From Actinomyces mediterranea (GTDB taxonomy: Bacteria > Actinomycetota > Actinomycetes > Actinomycetales > Actinomycetaceae): a stretch of 64,000 nucleotides of DNA. Position numbers and translations under genes: made by a program. Under the pieces are notes generated by a model, which saw only the letters and a program-made list of their open reading frames with translations, did not search any database and was not told the DNA's origin. The stretch covers positions 186,001-250,000 of the forward strand of contig NZ_FTPB01000004.1 in the NCBI RefSeq assembly GCF_900155595.1. The letters run 5' to 3'. Shown piece after piece: positions 32,970 through 42,345 of this stretch (its first letter is position 1; each line of letters starts with the position of its first letter).

Positions 32970-35348
32970 ATGAGGAATTCTCGTGGTGTGAGTGCGGTGG
33001 CCGCCGTTGGTGTGCTTGCTTTTTCGCTTGCGGGGTGCTCAGCCACCCAGACCGCGTCCGGTGGGAACACCGGCAAGTCCTTCACCAGTGCTGAGAAGAC
33101 GGATGGGAAAACGACCTTCACTCAGGTTCTGAATCCTAACGGCGGACAGACCCTGTCCTATTCCGTCGAGGGCGGGATGGGGATTGTTGAGGTTCAAGAT
33201 GGCGGTTACACGTACGCCTTCAAGGACCTCAATGATAACGGGGAGCTGGATCCTGCTGAGGACTGGCGTCTGAGTGCCGCGGAGCGCGCGGCTGATTATG
33301 TGTCTGGCCTGACGAAGGAGCAGATGTCGGGCCTGATGCTGTTCTCGTCCCACGAGCGTGCTCCCGGCGATGGTTTGACAGATGATCAGAAGACGTATCT
33401 GTCGACGTCGTTCCTGCGCAATGTTCTCAATGCCGGCCCGTCGGATACGAAGCAGAATGTTCAGTGGGTCAATGAGATGCAGGCGTATGTAGAGACCCTG
33501 GCGTCGGCCGAGACTCCGTATATCCCTGTCAACTACTCCTCGGATCCACGTTCTGATGCGTCGAATACGGGTCTGTTCACTGAGGCCGGCAGTATCTCGA
33601 AGTGGCCGAGTTCGCTTGGTTTGGCGGCGACGTTCTCGCCCGAAACTGTTCTTCAGTTCGGTCGGATGGCGTCGTCGGAGTACAAGGCCCTTGGCATTTC
33701 CACCGCCCTGTCCCCCCAGATCGACCTGGCGACGGAGCCGCGCTGGCTGCGCGTGTCGGGGACGTTCGGCGAGGACGCCGCCATGGCCGGCGAGATGGCG
33801 AAGGCGTATGTCGATGGTTTCCAGGGAACCTTCGACGAGGAGGGGGCGAATACGGGGTGGGGCGACCAGTCCGTGAATGCGATGATCAAGCACTGGCCGG
33901 GTGACGGCGCGGGCGAGGGCGGCCGCGAATCGCACACCAATGCGGGCAAGTATGAAGTCATGGTCGGTGGGAACTCCGCCGAGCATCGGTCCGTGTTCCA
34001 GAAGGCACTCGACTCGGCGGCGGTCATGACCTCCTACTCCATCACACTCGATGCCGAGGGCAACCCCGTCTACACGGATCGCAAGGGCTCCTCCTACGAT
34101 GTGGGAAAGCTTGCAGAGCTGCGCGTCGAGAACGGCTTCGACGGTGTCGTCTGCTCCGACTGGGGGATCACCAATGCGACGACGGATCCTGGTGTCAGGA
34201 TCGCGACCGGCTGGGGCATCGCCGATCTGACGAAGGAGGAGCGCCACTACGCTGTTATCAAAGGCGGCACTGATATGTTCGGCGGCAATAATGACGGTGC
34301 ACCGGTTTTGGCCGCGTATGACATGTGGCAGGCTGACTACGAGGCCGGTGTGAATGACATCGATGCGCAGACTCGTTGGCGCCAGTCCGCTCAACGCGTC
34401 CTCACCATGGAGTTCAATGCTGATGCGTTCGACAACCCCTACCTCGAGCTCGGGGCTTCTGAGGCGACCGTCGGTTCGCCGGAGAAGGTGGATGCGGGTA
34501 TCGAGGCTCAGCTCAACTCCATTGTCGCGCTGAAGAATGACGGCGTCATCACCCTTGATGAGAAGGCCGACTTCTCTGACAAGACCGTCTACGTCCCCCA
34601 CAGCTACGATCTGGGATGGCCGAGCCTGTTCGGCGATGCGGAGATTTCAGAAGGATCCTCCATCGATGAGGACGTTCTAGCGAAATACTTCAAGGAGGTT
34701 ATCACCGATGAGGTGACCGAGAACGAGGACGGCACCTTCACCTACACCGCTCCGGACCTGTCCACTGCGGACATCGTCCTCGTCGGCCTCAACTCGCCCA
34801 ACAACGGCGGTTCCTTCTCGAACTCGGGATGGAACAAGGAACAGGGCACGTGGTACCCGCTGTCCCTGCAATACCGCCCCTACACCGCCGATGGTGCGAA
34901 TGTCCGTCAGACCTCCATCTCCGGCGACATCCTGTCCGATGGTGCCAAGGAGAACCGATCCTACTACGGCCAGACCTCGAAGGTGAGTAACGAGGCCGAC
35001 CTCGACGCACTCCAGCGCGCGAGTGCCGCAGTCGCGGCGAGCGGTAAGGATATTCCACTTATCACGCTCATCCGCGCGAAGAACCCGGTGATTCCCGCGG
35101 AATTTGAAGCCCAGTCCGATGCGATCATCGTCGGGTTCGGCACTGCTGATGAGGCGCTCGTCCGGATTGCCCTGGGCATGCACGAGTCCAACGGTCGTCT
35201 GCCGATCCAGTTCCCCACAGACATGGATACGGTCGAGGCCAACAAGGAAGACGTCGCCAAGGACGTCACCCCCTATACCGACTCGAAGGGCAACACCTAC
35301 GACTACGGCTTCGGCCTCCACCTCGATGGAACAGTCATCACCGACTGA
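32970..35348 (+). CDS. Secreted GH3 glycosidase lipoprotein
   Basis: This 792-residue protein starts with a lipoprotein signal (MRNSRG, hydrophobic core, LAGC with Cys23), so it should be anchored outside the membrane. It is a glycoside hydrolase family 3 enzyme. The nucleophile Asp397 is in FDGVVCSDWGI, and KHWPGDGAGEGGRESHTNAGKYE gives the conserved Lys-His region. The C-terminal alpha/beta domain follows, to about residue 790, without a fibronectin-like module. GH3 activities are mostly beta-glucosidase, beta-xylosidase or beta-N-acetylglucosaminidase; the substrate is not determined. GAGGAGA precedes the ATG. The stop is followed by a strong hairpin. Confidence 0.9.
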   Translation: MRNSRGVSAVAAVGVLAFSLAGCSATQTASGGNTGKSFTSAEKTDGKTTFTQVLNPNGGQTLSYSVEGGMGIVEVQDGGYTYAFKDLNDNGELDPAEDWRLSAAERAADYVSGLTKEQMSGLMLFSSHERAPGDGLTDDQKTYLSTSFLRNVLNAGPSDTKQNVQWVNEMQAYVETLASAETPYIPVNYSSDPRSDASNTGLFTEAGSISKWPSSLGLAATFSPETVLQFGRMASSEYKALGISTALSPQIDLATEPRWLRVSGTFGEDAAMAGEMAKAYVDGFQGTFDEEGANTGWGDQSVNAMIKHWPGDGAGEGGRESHTNAGKYEVMVGGNSAEHRSVFQKALDSAAVMTSYSITLDAEGNPVYTDRKGSSYDVGKLAELRVENGFDGVVCSDWGITNATTDPGVRIATGWGIADLTKEERHYAVIKGGTDMFGGNNDGAPVLAAYDMWQADYEAGVNDIDAQTRWRQSAQRVLTMEFNADAFDNPYLELGASEATVGSPEKVDAGIEAQLNSIVALKNDGVITLDEKADFSDKTVYVPHSYDLGWPSLFGDAEISEGSSIDEDVLAKYFKEVITDEVTENEDGTFTYTAPDLSTADIVLVGLNSPNNGGSFSNSGWNKEQGTWYPLSLQYRPYTADGANVRQTSISGDILSDGAKENRSYYGQTSKVSNEADLDALQRASAAVAASGKDIPLITLIRAKNPVIPAEFEAQSDAIIVGFGTADEALVRIALGMHESNGRLPIQFPTDMDTVEANKEDVAKDVTPYTDSKGNTYDYGFGLHLDGTVITD

Positions 35349-35369
35349 CCCAATGGCTCATTGAGCCCC

Positions 35370-35400
35370 GGGGTGGGCTCGTCGGTGACGAGCCCACCCC
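35370..35400 (+). terminator. Hairpin after the GH3 lipoprotein gene
   Basis: GGGGTGGGCTCGTC and GACGAGCCCACCCC form a perfect 14-bp stem with a GGT loop, 22 bases after the stop. No U-run follows, so it may attenuate or protect the message. Confidence 0.65.
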
Positions 35401-35444
35401 ACACCACCCAGACGGATCCCGTCCGTCATGAAAGGACACCACTC

Positions 35445-35876
35445 GTGAAGACATCAATCCTGCGCATCGGCCTCGCCGCAATACTCGCCGTCGCCCTCGG
35501 CGCCGGTCTGGGAGCCTGCTCCTCCGACTCCTCCTCTTCCAGCGCCACCACCCAGGGCGCTCCCGCTGAAGCGGCAGACGGAGAGGATGCGGAGACCAAG
35601 GCCGACCTGGAGCTCGCACGTCAGACCATTCTCGACACCCTCGCCGAGAACCCCGACCTCGACCAGATCTACCTCGCATCCGACGTGAAGAAGCCGACCG
35701 AGAAGTACGGCATGCTCGTCGTACCCTACGCCTACTCAGAGGCAACCGAGAAGCTCACCACCTCGATCGTAAAGATCGAGCCCGGCCCGAAGTTCGTCAT
35801 CGGAGCCGTCGCCGCCGAATCCCAGAAGACCTGGGAAATCGATCAGGACGGCAATATCACCGAAGCGACCAAGTGA
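35445..35876 (+). CDS. Small lipoprotein of unknown function
   Basis: This 143-residue protein has a signal peptide and lipobox (MKTSILRIG, hydrophobic stretch, LGAC with Cys25). A Ser/Ala-rich linker and a soluble domain of about 95 residues follow. I do not recognise the domain. It has a helical start (ETKADLELARQTILDTLAENP) and then alternating strands. The start is GTG, preceded by AAAGGA. It is flanked by hairpins and lies between two GH3 genes on the same strand, so it may assist sugar capture or the glycosidases at the cell surface, but nothing in the sequence proves that. Confidence 0.75.
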   Translation: MKTSILRIGLAAILAVALGAGLGACSSDSSSSSATTQGAPAEAADGEDAETKADLELARQTILDTLAENPDLDQIYLASDVKKPTEKYGMLVVPYAYSEATEKLTTSIVKIEPGPKFVIGAVAAESQKTWEIDQDGNITEATK

Positions 35877-35902
35877 TCTCGATTTCTGAGTGTTGACCCC
35901 GG

Positions 35903-35936
35903 CCGTCGTCCGAGTCCCATGCGATTCGGACGACGG
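35903..35936 (+). terminator. Hairpin between the lipoprotein and second GH3 gene
   Basis: CCGTCGTCCGA (35903-35913) pairs perfectly with TCGGACGACGG (35926-35936) around a 12-base loop, 26 bases after the lipoprotein stop. Confidence 0.6.
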
Positions 35937-36031
35937 AGGAGCCGCAGCCGTTCAACGGTGCGGGCGGGTCTATCGCCCACATACGGCTTGCAACAGTCGA
36001 CCCGCACAACATCTGAGCTGAAGGAGGAAAC

Positions 36032-38977
36032 GTGGCTAGTACAAAAAAAGCTCCGATGACGAATAAGAAGTACATGGCGATCTGGATCCCCGTCCTTGCC
36101 GTCGTCCTCATCCTCGTCGTCGTCGCCAACATTGCAATCGGTATTTTCGATAAATGGATCGGATCCCAAATCGGGTCCGGAACCTATACGGTGTCGAACT
36201 CTCCCGAGGGCGAGACCTGGGACACCGACTACTACACTGCCGACTACGGCGGCATTGACGACCTCAATGCCGCTGCATTCGAACTCATCGAACAGATTGA
36301 AGCCGAGGGCATCGTCCTGGCGAAGAACGAGGGCGAGGCCCTGCCCCTGACGACGGGCGCCAAAGTTACTATGCTCGGACGCTCGGCCGCCGAACCGATC
36401 TACGGCGGCTCCGGTTCCGGTTCCGTCGACACGACCACTGCGGTTGATGCGCGCGCAGGCCTCGAGAACGCCGGCTTCGAGATCAATGACACCGTCTACC
36501 AGACCATTAAGTCCTACGCCGCTGAGAACGAACGCGCCATCATTGAAATGGACAGCCCCGCCACATCGACCTACTACATCGGTGAACTCCCCGTCAGCCA
36601 GTATGAAGCTGTCGAATCCTCCTTCGCAGACTACAGTGACGCCGCACTCGTCTTCATCGGCCGCGGTGGCGGTGAAGGCGGTGACCTCGCTCAATCCATG
36701 GAGGGATGGGACGACAACTACACCGACGGCCAGCACCAGCTCGAACTCAACAAGGACGAGCAGGATCTGATCGCCTTGGCGAAGAAGAATTTCGACACCG
36801 TCATTGTCGTCGTCAATTCATCGACCACAATGGAACTCGGCACACTCCACAACGATGCCGATATCGATTCGATTCTGCTCATCGGCTCTCCCGGTCTGTC
36901 CGGATTCAACGCCGTCGGTCGGGTCATCGTCGGCCAGGTCAACCCCTCCGGTCGCACCACCGATATCTGGGCCGCCGACTTCACAAAGGACCCGACCTTC
37001 GTCAACTTCGGCGACTACAAGTACGACGACCTTGACGCCACGTACACCGCCTCGGCTCTTGCGACCGCAGCCTCTAATGCCACAGTGACGAAGGACGCCC
37101 CCTTCGTCAACTACCAGGAGGGCATCTACATCGGCTACCGCTACTACGAGACGGCAGCCGTGGAAGGCTATATCAACTACGATCAGGCAGTCGTCTTCCC
37201 CTTCGGATACGGCCTGAGCTACTCCAATTTCTCTCAGAGGGTCGTATCCCAGAACTTCGGCGATATCGATGGTGAAATCACCGTTGACGTCGAGGTGACC
37301 AACAACGGCACTACAACCGGCAAGGACGTCGTGGAGCTCTACTACTCCGCCCCCTACACCAAGGGAGGCATCGAGAAGTCTGCCGTCGTCCTCGGGGCAT
37401 TCGCCAAGACCGGCGACCTCGCTCCCGGCGCCTCACAGACCCTGACCCTCGCCTTCAAGGTTGAGGACATGGCGTCCTACGACTACAAGGACGAGAAGGC
37501 GTACGTCCTTGAAGCCGGCGATTACACGATCACCGTTCAGTCGGACTCCCACACCGTCGCCGAGGGCACGGAGCCTATGATTTATACGGTCGCCGACACC
37601 ATCGTCTACGACGAGAAGAACCCCCGTTCGACCGACGCCGTTGCCGCGACGAACCAGTTTGACGACGTCTCCGGCGAGTTCACCGACGACGCTTCGCAGA
37701 CGGACAAGATCCGCAACATGTCGCGCGCCGACTTCGAGGGGACCTTCCCGACATCGCCGCTGGGCACCGATCTCATGCACGCGTCCGACGCGGCGAGGGC
37801 CGGATTCGCCGAATACGATGTCAAGGCCGCTGCGGCGGCTTCTGACGCTGAGATGCCTGCAACCGGTAAGACCTCGAGTCTGACGCTCATCGACCTGCGC
37901 GGGCTGTCCTATGACGATCCGAAGTGGGATGAACTGCTTGACTCCCTCACCGTTGATCAGATGACGAATATGCTCCTCAACGGCGCATACAACTCTGCGG
38001 CAATCGAATCCATCGCGAAGCCCGCAGTCGTCGACCTCGACGGTCCCGCCGGATTCTCCTCCTTCATTAACCAGTCCGTGAACGGCCCGGCCTACCCGTC
38101 GGAGTTCACCATCGCGCAGACGTGGAATGTGGACCTCGCCAAGGCCATGGGCGCCATGGTCGGCAACGAGTCCCTGCTCAAGCAGGTTTCCGGATGGTAC
38201 GCACCCGCGATGAACCTGCACCGCAGCCCCTTCGCTGGCCGCAACTTCGAGTACTACTCGGAGGATCCATACCTGTCGGGCGAGATGGCCGCAGCCGTCT
38301 CACAAGGCGCCATCGAGAAGGGCCTGTACACGACGCTCAAGCACTTCGCCCTCAACGACCAGGAAACGAATCGCGTCAATAACGGCGTCGCATCCTGGGC
38401 GAATGAGCAGGCGATCCGCGAACTCTACCTCAAGCCCTTCGAGCTCGCCGTGAAGAACGTGTCGACCGAGATCATCTACATCTGCGATGACCATGGCAAC
38501 ACATCGACCACCGAAATCGGCGGCCTTGCAGTGATGAGTTCCTTCAACCGCATCGGTGCGACCTGGGCGGGCGGGTCGAAGCCCCTTATGACGAATGTTC
38601 TGCGCAACGAGTGGTCGTTCACGGGCTTCGCCATCACGGACTTCAACCTGTACAACTACATGAACCCGAACCAGGGCATTGATGCCGGCACGGACCTCAC
38701 GCTGTCCTTCGCTCCGTCGAAGAGCTACTCGGATACGAAGTCCGCGCACGCCGTGTCAAATATCCGCAATGCCACGAAGAACATCTTGTACTCGGTGGCG
38801 AACTCCAATGCGATGAACGGCCTGGCACCGGGTGCAACAGTCACCTACACGCCTCCAATGTGGAAGTACATCCAGTACGGCGTCTCCGCGCTGTTGATCC
38901 TTCTCGTCGCAGGCGGAGCATTCGCAGTGGCGCGCCGTGTCAAGCGCACCAACGCCGCTCGGACAACAGTCGAGTGA
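36032..38977 (+). CDS. Membrane-anchored GH3 glycosidase with permuted domain order
   Basis: This 981-residue protein has one membrane helix at each end (about 15-38 and 947-963). A Lys-rich N-terminus and the ARRVKR C-terminus fit the positive-inside rule, so the catalytic body should lie outside. The GH3 domains are in reversed order. The C-type alpha/beta domain comes first (GEALPLTTGAKVTMLG, about residues 90-340), followed by a fibronectin-like module (FPFGYGLSYSNF onward, about 385-520). The catalytic barrel is last (GRNFEYYSEDPYLSGEMAAA, KHFALNDQETNR, nucleophile Asp870 in GFAITDFN). Such an order is known for a few beta-glucosidases, for example from Ruminococcus albus. GTG start after AAGGAGG. 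The substrate is unknown. Confidence 0.9.
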   Translation: MASTKKAPMTNKKYMAIWIPVLAVVLILVVVANIAIGIFDKWIGSQIGSGTYTVSNSPEGETWDTDYYTADYGGIDDLNAAAFELIEQIEAEGIVLAKNEGEALPLTTGAKVTMLGRSAAEPIYGGSGSGSVDTTTAVDARAGLENAGFEINDTVYQTIKSYAAENERAIIEMDSPATSTYYIGELPVSQYEAVESSFADYSDAALVFIGRGGGEGGDLAQSMEGWDDNYTDGQHQLELNKDEQDLIALAKKNFDTVIVVVNSSTTMELGTLHNDADIDSILLIGSPGLSGFNAVGRVIVGQVNPSGRTTDIWAADFTKDPTFVNFGDYKYDDLDATYTASALATAASNATVTKDAPFVNYQEGIYIGYRYYETAAVEGYINYDQAVVFPFGYGLSYSNFSQRVVSQNFGDIDGEITVDVEVTNNGTTTGKDVVELYYSAPYTKGGIEKSAVVLGAFAKTGDLAPGASQTLTLAFKVEDMASYDYKDEKAYVLEAGDYTITVQSDSHTVAEGTEPMIYTVADTIVYDEKNPRSTDAVAATNQFDDVSGEFTDDASQTDKIRNMSRADFEGTFPTSPLGTDLMHASDAARAGFAEYDVKAAAAASDAEMPATGKTSSLTLIDLRGLSYDDPKWDELLDSLTVDQMTNMLLNGAYNSAAIESIAKPAVVDLDGPAGFSSFINQSVNGPAYPSEFTIAQTWNVDLAKAMGAMVGNESLLKQVSGWYAPAMNLHRSPFAGRNFEYYSEDPYLSGEMAAAVSQGAIEKGLYTTLKHFALNDQETNRVNNGVASWANEQAIRELYLKPFELAVKNVSTEIIYICDDHGNTSTTEIGGLAVMSSFNRIGATWAGGSKPLMTNVLRNEWSFTGFAITDFNLYNYMNPNQGIDAGTDLTLSFAPSKSYSDTKSAHAVSNIRNATKNILYSVANSNAMNGLAPGATVTYTPPMWKYIQYGVSALLILLVAGGAFAVARRVKRTNAARTTVE

Positions 38978-39003
38978 TGACTGGGACGAGTGAGTGACTC
39001 ACC

Positions 39004-39038
39004 TTCGGGCGGCGCCCCTGCGCAGGGCGCCGCCCGAA
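39004..39038 (+). terminator. Hairpin after the membrane GH3 gene
   Basis: TTCGGGCGGCGCCC and GGGCGCCGCCCGAA form a perfect 14-bp stem with a 7-base loop, 27 bases after the stop. It resembles an intrinsic terminator, with A-rich sequence rather than a U-run after it. Confidence 0.65.
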
Positions 39039-39176
39039 GACAAAACATCAAGAAAAAACGACAAGCCATGCATTGTCGGTCGAAATCCACGCCGAACAAC
39101 GCGTTTGATAAGAACAACGGTTGGTCGACGATGCCGACCGATCCCAATGCAACGGCGCTCACGAAGGGACAACGAC

Positions 39177-41594
39177 GTGGCCTCCATCGATGCACACGAT
39201 CTCACGCTGCTGGAAGCAGCCTCCTTACTGTCAGGGTCGAGTGAATGGGACTCGCGCCCCCTGCCCGGACGCTCCATCCCCTCCTTCGTCATGTCGGATG
39301 GACCCCACGGCGTGCGCCGTCAGCTCGGCACCGGCGACCACCTCGGCATTGCCGCCTCTGAGCCCGCCACCTGCTTCCCGACCGCCGCTACCGTTGCGAA
39401 CTCGTGGGATCCCGAACTCGCCGAGCAGATGGGCGCCGCACTGGGGCAAGAGGCCCGCGCCCTTGGCGTCGACGTCCTCCTCGGCCCCGGCCTCAATATC
39501 AAGCGCTCCCCGCTGTGCGGACGCAACTTCGAGTACTACTCCGAAGACCCGGTTCTTGCTGGGCGCATGGCCGCCGGCCTCGTCCGCGGCATCCAATCAG
39601 AGGGCGTGTCCGCATGCCCCAAGCACTTCGCAGTGAACTCCCAGGAACTGCGCCGCATGTCATCCGACTCCATCATTGATGAACGGACAATGCGCGAAAT
39701 CTACCTGACGGCCTTCGAAATCGTCGTCCGCGAAGCGAAGCCCCGCACCCTCATGTCCTCCTACAACCTCATCAACGGCGTCTACGCCCACGAGAACCAC
39801 CACCTGCTCACCGAGATCCTCCGCGACGAGTGGGGATTCGACGGCATGGTCGTATCCGATTGGGGAGGCTCCAACACTGCAGTGGGAGCCGCGAAGGCAG
39901 GCGGAAGCCTTGAAATGCCAGCCCCCGGGCTGTGCGGCACCCGCGCCATTGTCGCGGCCGTCGAATCCGGCGAACTCGGCGCCGAAGACGTGTACGCCCG
40001 TGCTCAGGAAGTCATCAACATCGCGGTTGCGGCCCCGTCCAATGGTGAACTGCCCGCTCTCGAGGCCGACGCCCACCACGCACTCGCGCGCCGCGTGGCA
40101 GAAGAATCCATCGTACTCATGCGCAATGAGAATGCGACCCTCCCACTCGCTCCCTCCACGAAAGTTGCCGTTATCGGGGATATGGCGAAAACCCCCCGCT
40201 ACCAGGGATCCGGATCCTCCCAGGTGAATCCGATTACGCTCGAAACAACCCTCGACGTCATCTCCGACTTCCCGCTCGACGTCGTCGGCTACGCCCAGGG
40301 CTACGACCGTCAAGGCGCCAAGAACGACGCCCTCGCCGCTGAAGCGGTGACGCTCGCCGCCCGGGCCGACATTATCCTCGCCTACATCGGGCTCGATGAA
40401 CTCTCCGAATCCGAGGGCCTCGACCGCTCGCATATGCGCCTCCCGCAGGTCCAGATCGACCTTATCGATGCCCTCGAAGCAGTCGGAACCCCGATCGTGG
40501 TCGTCCTGTCCACGGGTTCCTCCGTCGAAACCCCCTGGGCGGAGAAGACGGCGGCCATCATCCACCAGTCCCTGTCCGGACAGGCCGGTGCGAGTGCGGC
40601 CCTCAAGGTGCTCACCGGAGAAGTGAACCCGTCGGGACGCCTCAATGAGACCTACCCGATTCGCTACGAGGACACTCCCACATCGGGCTGGTACCCCGCG
40701 ACGCAGCAGCTGTCCCACTACAAGGAGGGCCCCTTCGTCGGATACCGCTACTTCACGACGACGAAGACGCCCGTGGCCTATCCCTTCGGATTCGGAATGT
40801 CCTACTCGACCTTCGAATACTCGAATCTGGTCGTCAACGCCGAGGGAGCCCACTTCATCCTCACGAACACATCCGACAGGGCGGGAGCCGAGGTCGCTCA
40901 ACTCTATGTGTCGACCCCCGAAAGCGCCTGGGGACCGGTGCGCCAGCTCAAGGGATTTACGAAGGTCCGCCTTGAACCCGGAGCGTCGGCTCGAGTCGTC
41001 ATCCCCTTCGACGACTACACCTTCCGTCACTTCGACACGGCCTCGAACACATGGGTGCGCACAGCGGGAGAGTGGACGGTATCCATAGGGCGTAATGCCG
41101 ATGAGATGGTCGAATCCGCCCCCTTCCGGGTCGAGGGCATCGAGCCCTCCGCTCCGTCGGCTCTCGGCCACTACCTCACCGGCGAAGTCGACCTCGCCAC
41201 CGATGAAGAGTTCGAAGCGCTTCTTGGACACCCCATCCCCCGACAGATGACGAAGAACGTCCTCGATGCATCGGATCCACTGTCCTCCATGGAGCACGCG
41301 AAGTCCGCCCTCGCCCGTTTGGGCGCGAAGATGTTGTTCAAGCAGAAGGAGAAGGCGGATGCGACGGGCGAGCCCGACCTCAATGTCCTCTTCGTTCTCA
41401 ATATGCCGTTCCGCGCCATGGCGAAGATGACGCAGGGAGCCGTGTCCGATCAGATGGTCGATGGAATCGTCGACATCGTCAATGGTCACTTCTTCCGCGG
41501 CGTCGGTGCCACCGTCGGCGGTTTCTTCTCCAATCGCACGGCGAACGCTCGAACGCAGCGCGATATCGACGCCGCCTCGACCGCAGCCGAGTAA
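39177..41594 (+). CDS. Cytoplasmic GH3 glycosidase
   Basis: This 805-residue GH3 enzyme has no signal peptide or membrane helix and the usual domain order. The barrel (about residues 1-300, GRNFEYYSEDP, KHFAVNSQE, nucleophile Asp228 in GMVVSDWGGS) is followed by the alpha/beta domain (RRVAEESIVLMRNENATLPL) and a fibronectin-like module (FPFGFGMSYSTFEYSN). A 140-residue C-terminal extension ends with DGIVDIVNGHFFRGVG, as in some intracellular beta-glucosidases. I chose GTG 39177 because AAGGGA lies upstream and the barrel begins just after it; longer readings are Arg-rich. It probably hydrolyses imported disaccharides. It leads gtrA and GT2 genes. Confidence 0.9.
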   Translation: MASIDAHDLTLLEAASLLSGSSEWDSRPLPGRSIPSFVMSDGPHGVRRQLGTGDHLGIAASEPATCFPTAATVANSWDPELAEQMGAALGQEARALGVDVLLGPGLNIKRSPLCGRNFEYYSEDPVLAGRMAAGLVRGIQSEGVSACPKHFAVNSQELRRMSSDSIIDERTMREIYLTAFEIVVREAKPRTLMSSYNLINGVYAHENHHLLTEILRDEWGFDGMVVSDWGGSNTAVGAAKAGGSLEMPAPGLCGTRAIVAAVESGELGAEDVYARAQEVINIAVAAPSNGELPALEADAHHALARRVAEESIVLMRNENATLPLAPSTKVAVIGDMAKTPRYQGSGSSQVNPITLETTLDVISDFPLDVVGYAQGYDRQGAKNDALAAEAVTLAARADIILAYIGLDELSESEGLDRSHMRLPQVQIDLIDALEAVGTPIVVVLSTGSSVETPWAEKTAAIIHQSLSGQAGASAALKVLTGEVNPSGRLNETYPIRYEDTPTSGWYPATQQLSHYKEGPFVGYRYFTTTKTPVAYPFGFGMSYSTFEYSNLVVNAEGAHFILTNTSDRAGAEVAQLYVSTPESAWGPVRQLKGFTKVRLEPGASARVVIPFDDYTFRHFDTASNTWVRTAGEWTVSIGRNADEMVESAPFRVEGIEPSAPSALGHYLTGEVDLATDEEFEALLGHPIPRQMTKNVLDASDPLSSMEHAKSALARLGAKMLFKQKEKADATGEPDLNVLFVLNMPFRAMAKMTQGAVSDQMVDGIVDIVNGHFFRGVGATVGGFFSNRTANARTQRDIDAASTAAE

Positions 41595-41627
41595 TCCCAT
41601 CCCACACAACTGTCAGGAAGAACAACT

Positions 41628-42233
41628 ATGGACACATTGAAGAACTGGTGGAAGAACTTCGCCGAGAAGCACGAGACCGCCTCACAGTTCATCGTCTTCT
41701 TCATCCTCTCTAACGGTGTGACGGTCCTTCAACTAGTGCTCATGCCGGTATTCAAATGGATCTTCTCCTTCACATCGCTACAGGGAACCCCCTTCCAATT
41801 CTTACCGGTCGGCAACTCCGGGGGTGAGACCGTCTACCTCTTCGACTACGCAGCGGGAGCGATCCAGGCTGACGGTTCCGGCGGCGGCCTGTCATACTTC
41901 CTCGCCGTTGAGATCACCCTCCTCATCGCCCAAGTCATCAACTTCTTCGCACAGCGCAACATCACCTTCAAGTCAAACTCGTCGGTATGGCGCGCGGCAT
42001 TCTGGTACGCCCTCGCCTACGTCATCATCACGATCGTCGCAGCTGCGCTCCAGGTCATATACAAAGAGCCGATCTACTCGTGGTGCAAGGGCGCCATGGG
42101 TGCTGGAACGGGTGAGACCGTCGCCGATATCATCACGATGATCATCAATTCGGCGATCTCCTTCTGGGTGTTCTTCCCCATCTTCAAGCTCATCTTCACG
42201 CAGGCCCCCGAGACGGAGGAGGCCACTGCTTGA
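41628..42233 (+). CDS. GtrA-like integral membrane protein
   Basis: This 201-residue protein has four predicted membrane helices (about residues 20-45, 90-112, 124-147 and 168-190). QFIVFFILSNG and INFFAQRNITFKSN fit the GtrA family, whose members are thought to flip lipid-linked sugars for polysaccharide or glycolipid decoration. AGGAAG precedes the ATG. It lies 33 bases after the cytoplasmic GH3 gene and 112 bases before a GT2 glycosyltransferase, the usual enzyme partner. A large loop between helices 1 and 2 (about residues 46-88) is longer than typical. Confidence 0.82.
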   Translation: MDTLKNWWKNFAEKHETASQFIVFFILSNGVTVLQLVLMPVFKWIFSFTSLQGTPFQFLPVGNSGGETVYLFDYAAGAIQADGSGGGLSYFLAVEITLLIAQVINFFAQRNITFKSNSSVWRAAFWYALAYVIITIVAAALQVIYKEPIYSWCKGAMGAGTGETVADIITMIINSAISFWVFFPIFKLIFTQAPETEEATA

Positions 42234-42345
42234 GGCCATCTGAGCGGGGCGGTTCGGACATTTCTGAGTCGCCTCCTATCCTTAGATGATGCGCCCCGAG
42301 GACGCCCCGATACGACCCGGGTCTTGATTGAAACAGGAAGACACT

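Noticed and set aside
39660-41609. Very long minus-strand frame across the cytoplasmic GH3 gene
   Set aside because: It is Gly/Arg/Asp-rich with no motif, while the opposite frame has all GH3 features.
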